Shown in pieces: positions 1 to 5,493 of a stretch of 6,254 bases of DNA. The stretch covers positions 1 to 6,254 of the forward strand of contig JAQGLQ010000356.1 of assembly GCA_028292785.1 (NCBI GenBank), read 5' to 3'. The notes under the pieces are model-generated. The model was given only the letters and a program-made list of their open reading frames with translations, made no database searches and was not told the origin of the DNA. Position numbers and translations under genes: made by a program. Each line of letters begins with the position of its first letter. Position 1 is the first letter of the stretch. Source of the stretch: Noviherbaspirillum sp. GTDB lineage: Bacteria; Pseudomonadota; Gammaproteobacteria; Burkholderiales; Burkholderiaceae.

Positions 1-342
1 GGGTACGGTCAATCCTTTCGCCTTCGGCCGCTCCGCAAGCAAGCGTTTGACTTCACGCGCCGGAACATGTCCTTCAAGCGCATATCCTTCGACCACGCCG
101 GTGTGGCACGAACCGAGCGACTGAGGGATGCCGTATTTTTCCCGGTAGTCCGACGGGTTGGGAACATTCCGCGCATTGACCTTGAAGCCGTTCGCCTGCA
201 GGTGCTTGACCCATTCGGTGCAGCAGCCGCAGCTTGCACTTTTATAGACTTCGATGGTCGCGACAGCCGGCTTTGCCCGCGCATTGAAAGACAGGCCTAT
301 TCCGGCCGCAATACATCCTTTTAAAAAATCACGTCGTTGCAT
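1..342 (-). CDS. DUF411 family cysteine/metal-binding protein, Tat-exported (3' end cut off)
   Basis: The gene starts at the ATG at 342-340 and stays open for 114 codons to the left edge, so its C-terminus is missing. Residues 1-23 look like a twin-arginine signal: an RRDFLK motif at 3-8, a short hydrophobic stretch, and a likely cut after NARA (20-23). The mature part opens with IEVYKSASCGCC (30-41), the CGCC cluster of DUF411 proteins, followed by TEWVKHL and a second conserved element GSCHTGVVEGY (78-88) with Cys79 and His80. DUF411 proteins are periplasmic, have a thioredoxin-like look and are often found near copper or other metal-resistance genes; a metal-binding role is family-level inference. 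The usual C-terminal GMP-GSPGM-type ending would lie just outside. It follows rfaE2 by 21 nt on the same strand, so the two are probably co-transcribed. A GAAGG sequence lies about 12 nt before the ATG, rather far for a ribosome-binding site. Confidence 0.88.
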   Translation of the reverse strand, partial: MQRRDFLKGCIAAGIGLSFNARAKPAVATIEVYKSASCGCCTEWVKHLQANGFKVNARNVPNPSDYREKYGIPQSLGSCHTGVVEGYALEGHVPAREVKRLLAERPKAKGLTVP

Positions 343-363
343 GTTTATCTATTGCCTTCATTG

Positions 364-849
364 CTATTTTTCAGCTGCCTGCCGTACCTTGGACAACAGC
401 TTGGTGGTCGACCGGTCATGTTCGAAATCGATGGCGATCGCTTTCCCGCCGTAGGCGAGCACCGCCTTTCCTTCAGGAATGGCCGCCATGTCGTAATCGC
501 CGCCCTTGACGTAGATATCGGGTCGCGCTTCCCGGACGACTTCCAGGGCGGTATCTTCCTCGAACGGCACCACCAGGCTTACCGACTCCAGGGCTGCCAG
601 TATCGCCATGCGATCTTCACAGGAATTCACCGGGCGATCGTCGCCCTTGCCCAAGCGCCGGACCGATGCATCGGTATTGGCGGCGACCACAAGCGAGGCG
701 CCTTGTTCGCGCGCCTGCGCGAGGTAGGTCACATGGCCGCGATGCAGAATGTCGAACACACCGTTCGTCAGCACGACCGGCTTGGGAAGATGCGCGATAC
801 GTTCCTTCAGTTCCGCACGTGTACAGATTTTTTTCTCGAAAATTGGCAT
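364..849 (-). CDS. rfaE2: D-glycero-beta-D-manno-heptose 1-phosphate adenylyltransferase (RfaE domain II / HldE C-terminal type)
   Basis: This predicted 161-aa cytoplasmic enzyme transfers AMP from ATP to heptose 1-phosphate to give ADP-heptose, the precursor of the LPS inner core. It shows the nucleotidyltransferase signature TNGVFDILHRGH (28-39) with the HxGH motif at 36-39, then DRPVN (71-75), EDRMAILAAL (78-87), KGGDY (115-119) and the late RSTTKLL motif (146-152). It lacks the N-terminal ribokinase-like half of fused HldE, so the kinase must be a separate gene elsewhere, as is usual in betaproteobacteria. An in-frame TTG seven codons upstream (870-868) is rejected as the start: it lies inside a terminator hairpin, and the ATG at 849-847 gives the family length. 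No Shine-Dalgarno sequence lies between hairpin and ATG; a TTTAAT box 6 nt before the ATG could be a -10 element for a leaderless message (inference). Confidence 0.93.
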   Translation of the reverse strand: MPIFEKKICTRAELKERIAHLPKPVVLTNGVFDILHRGHVTYLAQAREQGASLVVAANTDASVRRLGKGDDRPVNSCEDRMAILAALESVSLVVPFEEDTALEVVREARPDIYVKGGDYDMAAIPEGKAVLAYGGKAIAIDFEHDRSTTKLLSKVRQAAEK

Positions 850-856
850 GGCAGAA

Positions 857-889
857 TTAAAAAGCCGCAAGCTTGATTGCTTGCGGCTT
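857..889 (-). terminator. Rho-independent terminator after the ferritin-like gene
   Basis: A perfect 11-bp stem has arms at 862-872 and 879-889 (AAGCCGCAAGC and its complement) around a 6-nt loop. Read on the minus strand it is followed at once by a U-run (863-859 region) and then AAUU. It lies about 30 nt after the stop of the ferritin-like gene at 920 and points the right way to end that transcript. The plus-strand reading has the A-run in front and no good T-run behind, so it is mainly unidirectional. Its end is only about 7-9 nt from the rfaE2 start codon. Confidence 0.9.
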
Positions 890-919
890 CAGCTTACACG
901 AACCAACGGAAATCGATGC

Positions 920-1768
920 TCAGGCGCCTTTCAGCTCCGGCAAACGGCGCAGGACTTCCTTGCGATAGCGATTCAGGTCCTGCACCGATTCGAATGTGCG
1001 CTCGAACAACAGCGACATATTGTGCAGGATGCGATCGATGACTTTCTTTTCCCATTCGACATTGAAGTTGATCTGGCCGTCGAGCCAACGCTCCAGCCAG
1101 TCGGGATCGGGCAGTCGGCTCTGCACGGTATCGTTCGGAAACAGTGCCTGATTGACATGCAGGTTGGTCGGATGCAGGGGTTTTTCGGTGCGCCGCGCAG
1201 ACGCCATCAGAACGCCGATCTTGGCGAATGCGGCGCGTGCCGTGTCGCCGGCTTCGACGAGCGCCTTTTTCATGTAGCGCAGATAGGCACCGCCATGACG
1301 CGCTTCGTCCTGGCTGATGATCTTGTAAATCTGCTTGATGACCGGTTCGGTATGCCAATCGGCTGCGCAACGATACCAGTGATTCAAGCGGATTTCTCCG
1401 CAAAAATGCAGCATCAGTGTTTCAAGAGGGGGCGCGGGATCGAATTCGAAACGGACGTTATGCAACTCCTCCTCGGTCGGCACCAGATCCGGACGAAAAC
1501 GGCGCAGGTATTCCATCAGCACCAGCGAATGCTTTTGTTCTTCAAAAAACCATACCGACATGAATGCGGAAAAATCGCTATCGCCACGGTTATCGCGCAA
1601 AAACATTTCTGTTGCAGGCAGGGCCGACCATTCGGTAATGGCATTCATCCGGATGGTCTGAGCCTGTTCTTCACTTAACTTGGATGCATCGAACTGGTCC
1701 CATGGAATATCGGTTTCCATGTTCCAGCGAACTTGTTCAAGCGATTTGAATAACTCTGGGTACAGCAT
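920..1768 (-). CDS. Ferritin-like diiron protein, acyl-ACP desaturase-like
   Basis: This is a predicted 282-aa soluble, mostly helical protein. Its spacing of possible iron ligands matches plant-type stearoyl-ACP desaturases. ITEWSALP (44-51) resembles the helix carrying the first Glu (E46), FFEEQKH (74-80) gives an EExxH pair (E77, H80), GEI at 124-126 gives E125, and DEARH (154-158) gives the second ExxH pair (E155, H158). All six expected ligands are therefore present, which argues for a functional carboxylate-bridged diiron site. The reaction and substrate are not evident: desaturase, hydroxylase/oxidase or simple ferritin-like iron chemistry are all possible. The start is the ATG at 1768-1766, preceded 5 nt upstream by GAAGG (1778-1774); a TTG four codons further up overlaps that ribosome-binding site and is less likely. 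The gene lies 156 nt after phaM on the same strand and ends at a strong terminator. Confidence 0.82.
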   Translation of the reverse strand: MLYPELFKSLEQVRWNMETDIPWDQFDASKLSEEQAQTIRMNAITEWSALPATEMFLRDNRGDSDFSAFMSVWFFEEQKHSLVLMEYLRRFRPDLVPTEEELHNVRFEFDPAPPLETLMLHFCGEIRLNHWYRCAADWHTEPVIKQIYKIISQDEARHGGAYLRYMKKALVEAGDTARAAFAKIGVLMASARRTEKPLHPTNLHVNQALFPNDTVQSRLPDPDWLERWLDGQINFNVEWEKKVIDRILHNMSLLFERTFESVQDLNRYRKEVLRRLPELKGA

Positions 1769-1773
1769 ACATG

Positions 1774-1778
1774 CCTTC
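1774..1778 (-). promoter_or_regulatory. Ribosome-binding site of the ferritin-like gene
   Basis: GAAGG on the minus strand with 5 nt to the ATG at 1768. It decides the start in favour of this ATG over the TTG at 1780-1778, which overlaps the site. Confidence 0.65.
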
Positions 1779-1794
1779 AAATAAGGTTAAGCGC

Positions 1795-1816
1795 TTGATT
1801 TTACCAAGAAAATCAA
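1795..1816. repeat. 8-bp inverted repeat upstream of the ferritin-like gene (possible operator)
   Basis: The arms TTGATTTT (1795-1802) and AAAATCAA (1809-1816) are perfect complements around the spacer ACCAAG. The repeat lies 27-48 nt before the ATG of the ferritin-like gene, where a repressor site or leader hairpin would sit. It is AT-rich and has no T-run in the right place for a terminator. The regulatory role is inferred; only the symmetry is seen. Confidence 0.45.
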
Positions 1817-1856
1817 TACCACCATATTTTCTGAGGTGCAATGCTGGTGCCGCCAG

Positions 1857-1868
1857 GGGAAATTTCCC
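1857..1868. repeat. Perfect 12-bp palindrome in the phaM/ferritin-like spacer
   Basis: GGGAAATTTCCC is fully self-complementary with no spacer. It lies about 57 nt after the phaM stop and 89-100 nt before the ferritin-like start codon. It could be a protein-binding site; it has no loop, so it is a poor hairpin. The rest of the spacer 1769-1924 holds no convincing terminator or small gene. Confidence 0.35.
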
Positions 1869-1924
1869 ATAGCGGCGCGGCGATCTGCGGATTGCTGTGC
1901 GTTCGCTGCAACAGTACCGAAATG

Positions 1925-2572
1925 CTACTTGGTCGGCTTGCGCTTGCGCGCGGGCGTAGAAGCGCCGTTGGACGCGGATCCGGCTTCGGGAGGGGTCGCC
2001 TCCGGTGTCTGTTCCGGCACCATGGCGTTATTGACCGCCTGCTTGAACTGGTCCTGCAGCATGTTCCACCAGGCCGCCGCATTGACCAGCGGCGCGGTCA
2101 GGCTGGCGGCATCTTCCTGGTCCTTGGTAGTCGGTCCGGATGATCTGTCGGTTTGCTCAGCCGAGGAGGACGGCGTCGCGGGCTCGGATCGCTTTGCTTC
2201 AGCCTGCGGCTGGCCGCTTGCGGAGTTCATCGTGGCGTTGAACGCCTCGCCCATCGATTGCAGCGTCGAGATGGTCGCCGCCTGCACCTCCAGCGCCTGT
2301 ATTGTCCCGCGCAACATGTTCATGTTGAGCTCAAGCCAGGTCTGGACCGCGCGCAGGTCGGAAATCTTTTTCCTGATTTCCTCGACTGAAAGAGTGGGTA
2401 CCACCATCCCGGGCATGCCCTGCATGCCGGGCATTTGCATCGCCGACGGACTGGCGCCCGGCAGACCCATGCCTCCCCAGAGATTCTTCACAAACTCGAG
2501 CGTATCGGTCATCGAACCCATTCCGGGGAAACCTGGCATTCCAGGCGGATTGGGCGTATTGGGTTTGATCAT
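1925..2572 (-). CDS. phaM: PhaM-family polyhydroxyalkanoate granule regulatory protein
   Basis: This is a predicted 215-aa cytoplasmic protein. In Ralstonia eutropha PhaM binds and activates PHB synthase PhaC and tethers PHB granules to the nucleoid. Regions seen here: a Met/Gly/Pro-rich N-terminus (about 8-56) with repeated GMPG-type units around the conserved block DTLEFVKNLWGGMG (23-36); a long amphipathic, probably coiled-coil helix (61-112) containing LSVEEIRKKISDL and LNMNMLRGTIQALE; a low-complexity linker (113-157); a second helix with AAAWWNMLQDQFKQAV (165-180); and a basic tail, ARKRKPTK, at 208-215. The tail is much shorter than the lysine-rich PAKK-type C-terminus reported for Ralstonia PhaM, so nucleoid binding may be weaker. 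The start is the ATG at 2572-2570 with an excellent GGAGG; the frame stays open 29 codons further up but has no comparable site. No phaC, phaA or phaB is in the window. Confidence 0.9.
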   Translation of the reverse strand: MIKPNTPNPPGMPGFPGMGSMTDTLEFVKNLWGGMGLPGASPSAMQMPGMQGMPGMVVPTLSVEEIRKKISDLRAVQTWLELNMNMLRGTIQALEVQAATISTLQSMGEAFNATMNSASGQPQAEAKRSEPATPSSSAEQTDRSSGPTTKDQEDAASLTAPLVNAAAWWNMLQDQFKQAVNNAMVPEQTPEATPPEAGSASNGASTPARKRKPTK

Positions 2573-2577
2573 GTGAA

Positions 2578-2582
2578 CCTCC
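2578..2582 (-). promoter_or_regulatory. Ribosome-binding site of phaM
   Basis: GGAGG on the minus strand, 5 nt before the ATG at 2572. It is the strongest Shine-Dalgarno sequence in the window and fixes the phaM start well inside the longer open frame. Confidence 0.85.
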
Positions 2583-2597
2583 GATAAGAACAAACGG

Positions 2598-2614
2598 CAG
2601 GATGAGAAATCCTG
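2598..2614 (-). repeat. Short inverted repeat in the phaM leader
   Basis: CAGGAT (2598-2603) and ATCCTG (2609-2614) form a 6-bp stem with a 5-nt loop, 26-42 nt before the phaM start codon. It would sit just upstream of the ribosome-binding site if the transcript begins further up. The downstream bases are only loosely T-rich, so I do not call it a terminator. Confidence 0.4.
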
Positions 2615-2637
2615 GCTAGCGTAGCAGATATGCGTAC

Positions 2638-2652
2638 TTAGCATAATGCTAA
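2638..2652. promoter_or_regulatory. 15-bp palindrome in the divergent phaM/DUF3108 region (possible operator)
   Basis: TTAGCAT-A-ATGCTAA is a perfect 7+1+7 palindrome, the form typical of a dimeric repressor site. It lies 66-80 nt before the phaM start and 115-129 nt before the DUF3108 gene. On the minus strand it contains TATGCT, a weak -10-like box with a poor TGGATT 16 nt upstream, so a bound protein could block phaM transcription. I cannot name the regulator. The rest of the 194-nt spacer (2573-2766) shows no gene and no convincing sigma-70 promoter. Confidence 0.45.
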
Positions 2653-2766
2653 ACCACATAAAATCCAGTCTGCGGAAACCCGGCCCAATGCATGCGAACG
2701 TTGTGGCGCCGTCATTCGCGAAGGAAACACGTTCGTCCGTCTGACATAGGTTGTTAAACTACACGT

Positions 2767-3918
2767 ATGGCAACACCCTCCTCGTCCGCGGACAATTCAC
2801 AATCGAAGAGCCGGTTACTGCACTGGGCCGTCGTACTCATTACGACGGTAGTGCTGCATTTGCTCGTGATGACTTGGGCAAGCGGCCACATCGGGCTACC
2901 TGCATTTCGCAATGCAGACAATGTGACGATTACTACCGAATTGTTAGCTGCGGCTCCGCCCGGTCCACCGCCGCCGGCCGCCGTGCGTCCCGCACCATCC
3001 ATCCCGCGCGCGAAGCAGAAGGCGGCGCCGGTTCGCAAGCCGGTGCCGCCGATGCCGGCTCCACAGCCTGAATCTGCCCCGATTCTGCCGGTCGGCATGG
3101 AAGTTCCCGGCACCAGCACGGAGCCCGTCATAGAAACCGCGCAAGCGCCGGACCATGAGGATGCGCGAAAGACGCCACCGGCCAAGAAACCGGAGGCCAC
3201 GACACCGGAGACCGCGGTCATCGAAAAAGCGGAAAACGAACGCAAGGATCTGACTTACAAGATCGCGCCGCCGCCGTCGGCGGACCTGAAGTACGACGTC
3301 CATGCGCGCCGGCAAGGCCAGAAATTTCACGGCAGCGGCAGGATCGTCTGGCATGCGCAAGGCCCTTACTATCTGATCACGGGCGAAGCCAACCTGCTGG
3401 TTTTCAGCTTGCTGAACTTCAAAAGCGATGGACTGATCGACGAATTCGGCGTGTCGCCCGAGCTTTACTCCGAGAAGCGGTTTCGCAGGGCGGAGACCAA
3501 TACGCATTTTCACCGCGAACGCAGCACCATCAGCTTTTCCGCATCGACCGTTTCCTATCCGCGCAAAGGCGGCGAACAGGATCGCGCCAGCATCATCTGG
3601 CAGCTCGCGGCCATTGGCCGTGGCGACGCATCCCGGTTCGCGAGTGGCGCCGAAATCAACATTTTCGTGGCGGGGGTACGGGACGGGGAAACATGGAATA
3701 TCAAGGTCGTCGGCGAGGAAGAAATCGAGGTCGGCCTCGGCAGGGTGCTAGCCTGGCATGTTGTTCGCCAGCCCAGGCCGGGTTCATACGACCAAAAAAT
3801 CGATATCTGGCTTGCGCCACAGCAAAACTGGTATCCGATAAAGATTCTCTATACCGAAAACAACGGAGATTTTTTGGATATGTCATTGTCTAATTTTCAT
3901 CTTCTCCCGATGCCGTGA
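2767..3918 (+). CDS. DUF3108 protein with N-terminal membrane anchor and proline-rich (TonB-like) spacer
   Basis: This 383-aa protein has three parts. Residues 1-17 are a short polar N-terminus, followed by one transmembrane helix at about 18-38 (LLHWAVVLITTVVLHLLV), giving an N-in inner-membrane anchor. Residues 62-160 form a long Pro/Ala/Lys-rich low-complexity arm reminiscent of the TonB or TolA spacer. Residues 163-375 form a beta-rich DUF3108 domain with LIDEFG (223-228), YSEKRFR (234-240), KGGEQDR (267-273) and DIWLAP...NWYP (346-357), ending in NNGDF (365-369). The role of DUF3108 is unknown; the layout suggests a domain held in the periplasm away from the inner membrane (inference). 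An in-frame stop at 2755-2757 and the need for the anchor fix the ATG at 2767, although no Shine-Dalgarno sequence is present. A paralogue follows 28 nt later. Confidence 0.88.
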   Translation: MATPSSSADNSQSKSRLLHWAVVLITTVVLHLLVMTWASGHIGLPAFRNADNVTITTELLAAAPPGPPPPAAVRPAPSIPRAKQKAAPVRKPVPPMPAPQPESAPILPVGMEVPGTSTEPVIETAQAPDHEDARKTPPAKKPEATTPETAVIEKAENERKDLTYKIAPPPSADLKYDVHARRQGQKFHGSGRIVWHAQGPYYLITGEANLLVFSLLNFKSDGLIDEFGVSPELYSEKRFRRAETNTHFHRERSTISFSASTVSYPRKGGEQDRASIIWQLAAIGRGDASRFASGAEINIFVAGVRDGETWNIKVVGEEEIEVGLGRVLAWHVVRQPRPGSYDQKIDIWLAPQQNWYPIKILYTENNGDFLDMSLSNFHLLPMP

Positions 3919-3946
3919 ATGCCGACGCTCGCAATGGAAAAACCTG

Positions 3947-4717
3947 ATGCCTGACCTTTCTCGATTTGTTCGATCCGCCTGCGCGGCAGTTTTCGTGTGG
4001 GGCATGACTTTTACGGCGGCTTCAGCGCAATCCGCGCCTGCCGCGCAAAAATACAAGATCAACCTGCCGCCGTCGGCCGACCTTTCCTATGCGATCAGGG
4101 CAAGGCAAAGCGGACTGTCGCTGCAAGGCGACGCTGTGGTGCGCTGGGCTGTCTCGAACAGAAAATTCGAAGTCACCAGCGAAACCCGTTCGACCCTGGT
4201 GGGAAAAATCCTCGAAGTAAAGAGCGAGGGCGCGATCGACGAATATGGCTTGGCACCGGCCAGCTTCAGCGAAAAACGCTTTCGCAAGGACCGGGTCATC
4301 ACGTCCTTCGATCGCGCGGCAAAGACGATCCGTTTCGGCGGCGGTTCGGGGCAAAGCTATGCGCTCAAGGGAGGCGAGCAGGATCGCAGCAGCGCATTAT
4401 GGCAATTGATTTCGATTGCACGCGCCGCGCCCGCACAGTTCAAGCCCGGCTCGGAATGGAGTTTCGTCGTGGCCGGACATAGCGATGCCGAGCCATGGGT
4501 TTTCCAGGTGCTTCAGCGCGAGAAGATCCGGACGCCGGCGGGCGAAATGAATGTAGTGCATATATCGAGAGCGCCGCCCCCCGGTTCGAAAGACCAGACG
4601 CTTGATATCTGGCTTGCGCCGACGCTCGAATGGTATCCGGTCCGCCTGCGTTTCACGGATTCTAATGGCGACTTCATCGAACAGATGCTGGAACAGGCGC
4701 GCAAGAAATCATCCTGA
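3947..4717 (+). CDS. DUF3108 protein, exported paralogue of the preceding gene
   Basis: This 256-aa protein begins with a Sec-type signal peptide: an Arg-containing start, a hydrophobic core at about 11-24 and a likely cut after ASA (25-27). The mature part is essentially one DUF3108 domain (about 36-248). It aligns by eye along its length with the preceding protein: YKI.LPPSADLSY (36-48), AIDEYG (96-101), FSEKRFRKD (107-115), KGGEQDRSSALWQL (141-154), PGSKDQTLDIWLAP (212-225), EWYP (228-231) and SNGDF (239-243). It lacks the membrane helix and proline-rich arm, so it should be free in the periplasm or at the outer membrane. The 28-nt gap and shared direction suggest one operon, arisen by duplication with gain or loss of the anchor. 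The start has only a weak GGA about 8 nt upstream. The function is unknown. Confidence 0.88.
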   Translation: MPDLSRFVRSACAAVFVWGMTFTAASAQSAPAAQKYKINLPPSADLSYAIRARQSGLSLQGDAVVRWAVSNRKFEVTSETRSTLVGKILEVKSEGAIDEYGLAPASFSEKRFRKDRVITSFDRAAKTIRFGGGSGQSYALKGGEQDRSSALWQLISIARAAPAQFKPGSEWSFVVAGHSDAEPWVFQVLQREKIRTPAGEMNVVHISRAPPPGSKDQTLDIWLAPTLEWYPVRLRFTDSNGDFIEQMLEQARKKSS

Positions 4718-4735
4718 GCCGGCATGGATGAGGCG

Positions 4736-4762
4736 TGGCGCCCTCCTGCGAGGCGCTACAAT
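4736..4762 (+). promoter_or_regulatory. Imperfect hairpin and possible -10 box before queC
   Basis: After the stop of the second DUF3108 gene, bases 4736-4745 can pair with 4750-4758 as a 9-bp stem with one bulged C, one G-T pair and the loop CTGC. No T-run follows, so it is at best a weak terminator. It overlaps TACAAT (4757-4762), a good -10 match, which would place a start near 4769 and a leader of about 22 nt before queC. The -35 region is poor, so this is tentative. Confidence 0.3.
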
Positions 4763-4791
4763 TCGTTCCTCTTTCATATGGTTTATCACAG

Positions 4792-5493
4792 ATGACATTC
4801 TCCAACGGCGCCCTGGTTCTATTCAGCGGCGGACAAGACTCGGCCACCTGCCTCGCATGGGCATTGTCACGCTATCCGAAAGTCGAAACCATCGGCTTCG
4901 ACTATGGCCAGCGGCATGCGATCGAACTGACGGTGCGGCCGACAATATTGCAGCGGATGCGCGACCTGTCGCCGCAGTGGGATGCCCGGCTCGGCGAGGA
5001 TCATGTGGTCGACCTGTCATTGATCGGCAAGATTTCCGATACCGCGCTGACCAGCGAGGTGGAAATCCGCATGCAGGAAAACGGCCTGCCGAATACCTTC
5101 GTCCCCGGCCGCAATCTGCTGTTCATGACGGTGGCGGCAACGGTGGCCTACCGGCGTGGACTCGATGTGCTGGTCGGCGGCATGTGCGAGACCGACTTCT
5201 CCGGCTACCCCGACTGCCGCGACGATACGATGAAGGCGCTGCAGGTTGCGCTGAATCTCGGCATGGCCACGCGCCTCAAGGTGGAAACTCCGCTGATGTG
5301 GATCGACAAGGCAACGACCTGGCGGCTCGCCGCCGAACTCGGCGATCAAGCGCTGGTTGATCTGATTCGCGAGGAGACCCACACCTGCTATCTCGGCGAG
5401 CGCGGCGCCTTGCACGATTGGGGATATGGCTGCGGCAAATGCCCCGCCTGCGAATTGCGCGCACGCGGATATCGGCAGTTCACGGCAGCCTGA
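4792..5493 (+). CDS. queC: 7-cyano-7-deazaguanine synthase QueC
   Basis: This 233-aa cytoplasmic enzyme uses ATP and ammonia to convert 7-carboxy-7-deazaguanine to preQ0, the last step before reduction to preQ1 on the way to tRNA queuosine. It shows the PP-loop SGGQDS (12-17), FDYGQRH (36-42), FVPGRN (103-108), [15 protein letters not shown] (129-143) and the C-terminal zinc site with Cys199, then Cys214, Cys217 and Cys220 (GCGKCPAC). All key residues are intact and the length is normal for the family. An in-frame GTG at 4735 would add 19 unconserved residues; the ATG at 4792 puts the start just before the first beta strand and is preferred, although no clear Shine-Dalgarno sequence precedes it. 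No other queuosine gene (queD, queE, queF) is in the window. The last 14 bp overlap the end of the converging DUF72 gene. Confidence 0.96.
   Translation: MTFSNGALVLFSGGQDSATCLAWALSRYPKVETIGFDYGQRHAIELTVRPTILQRMRDLSPQWDARLGEDHVVDLSLIGKISDTALTSEVEIRMQENGLPNTFVPGRNLLFMTVAATVAYRRGLDVLVGGMCETDFSGYPDCRDDTMKALQVALNLGMATRLKVETPLMWIDKATTWRLAAELGDQALVDLIREETHTCYLGERGALHDWGYGCGKCPACELRARGYRQFTAA

Noticed and set aside
749..1678. Long plus-strand open frame (309 codons)
   Set aside because: It lies antisense across the diiron gene and part of rfaE2, whose conserved motifs are on the minus strand. Its translation shows no recognisable family and it runs through the terminator hairpin.
1836..2576. Plus-strand open frame (246 codons) opposite phaM
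   Set aside because: It mirrors phaM, which has clear family motifs and a strong ribosome-binding site. The antisense frame stays open because of GC-rich codon use.
2695..2735. Inverted CGAACGT / ACGTTCG pair in the divergent region
   Set aside because: The arms are only 7 bp and 27 nt apart, which is easily due to chance in this base composition.
2741..2746. CTGACA as a -35 box for the first DUF3108 gene
   Set aside because: A matching -10 at 16-18 nt would fall on or after the start codon and no good box is there.
2754..3513. Minus-strand open frames opposite the first DUF3108 gene
   Set aside because: They lie antisense to the proline-rich arm and have Gly/Ala/Arg-rich low-complexity translations, as expected from the complement of Pro/Ala codons.
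4718..4791. preQ1-type riboswitch before queC
   Set aside because: The spacer is only 74 nt. I do not see the expected C-rich loop and A-rich tail of a preQ1 aptamer, only one imperfect hairpin.
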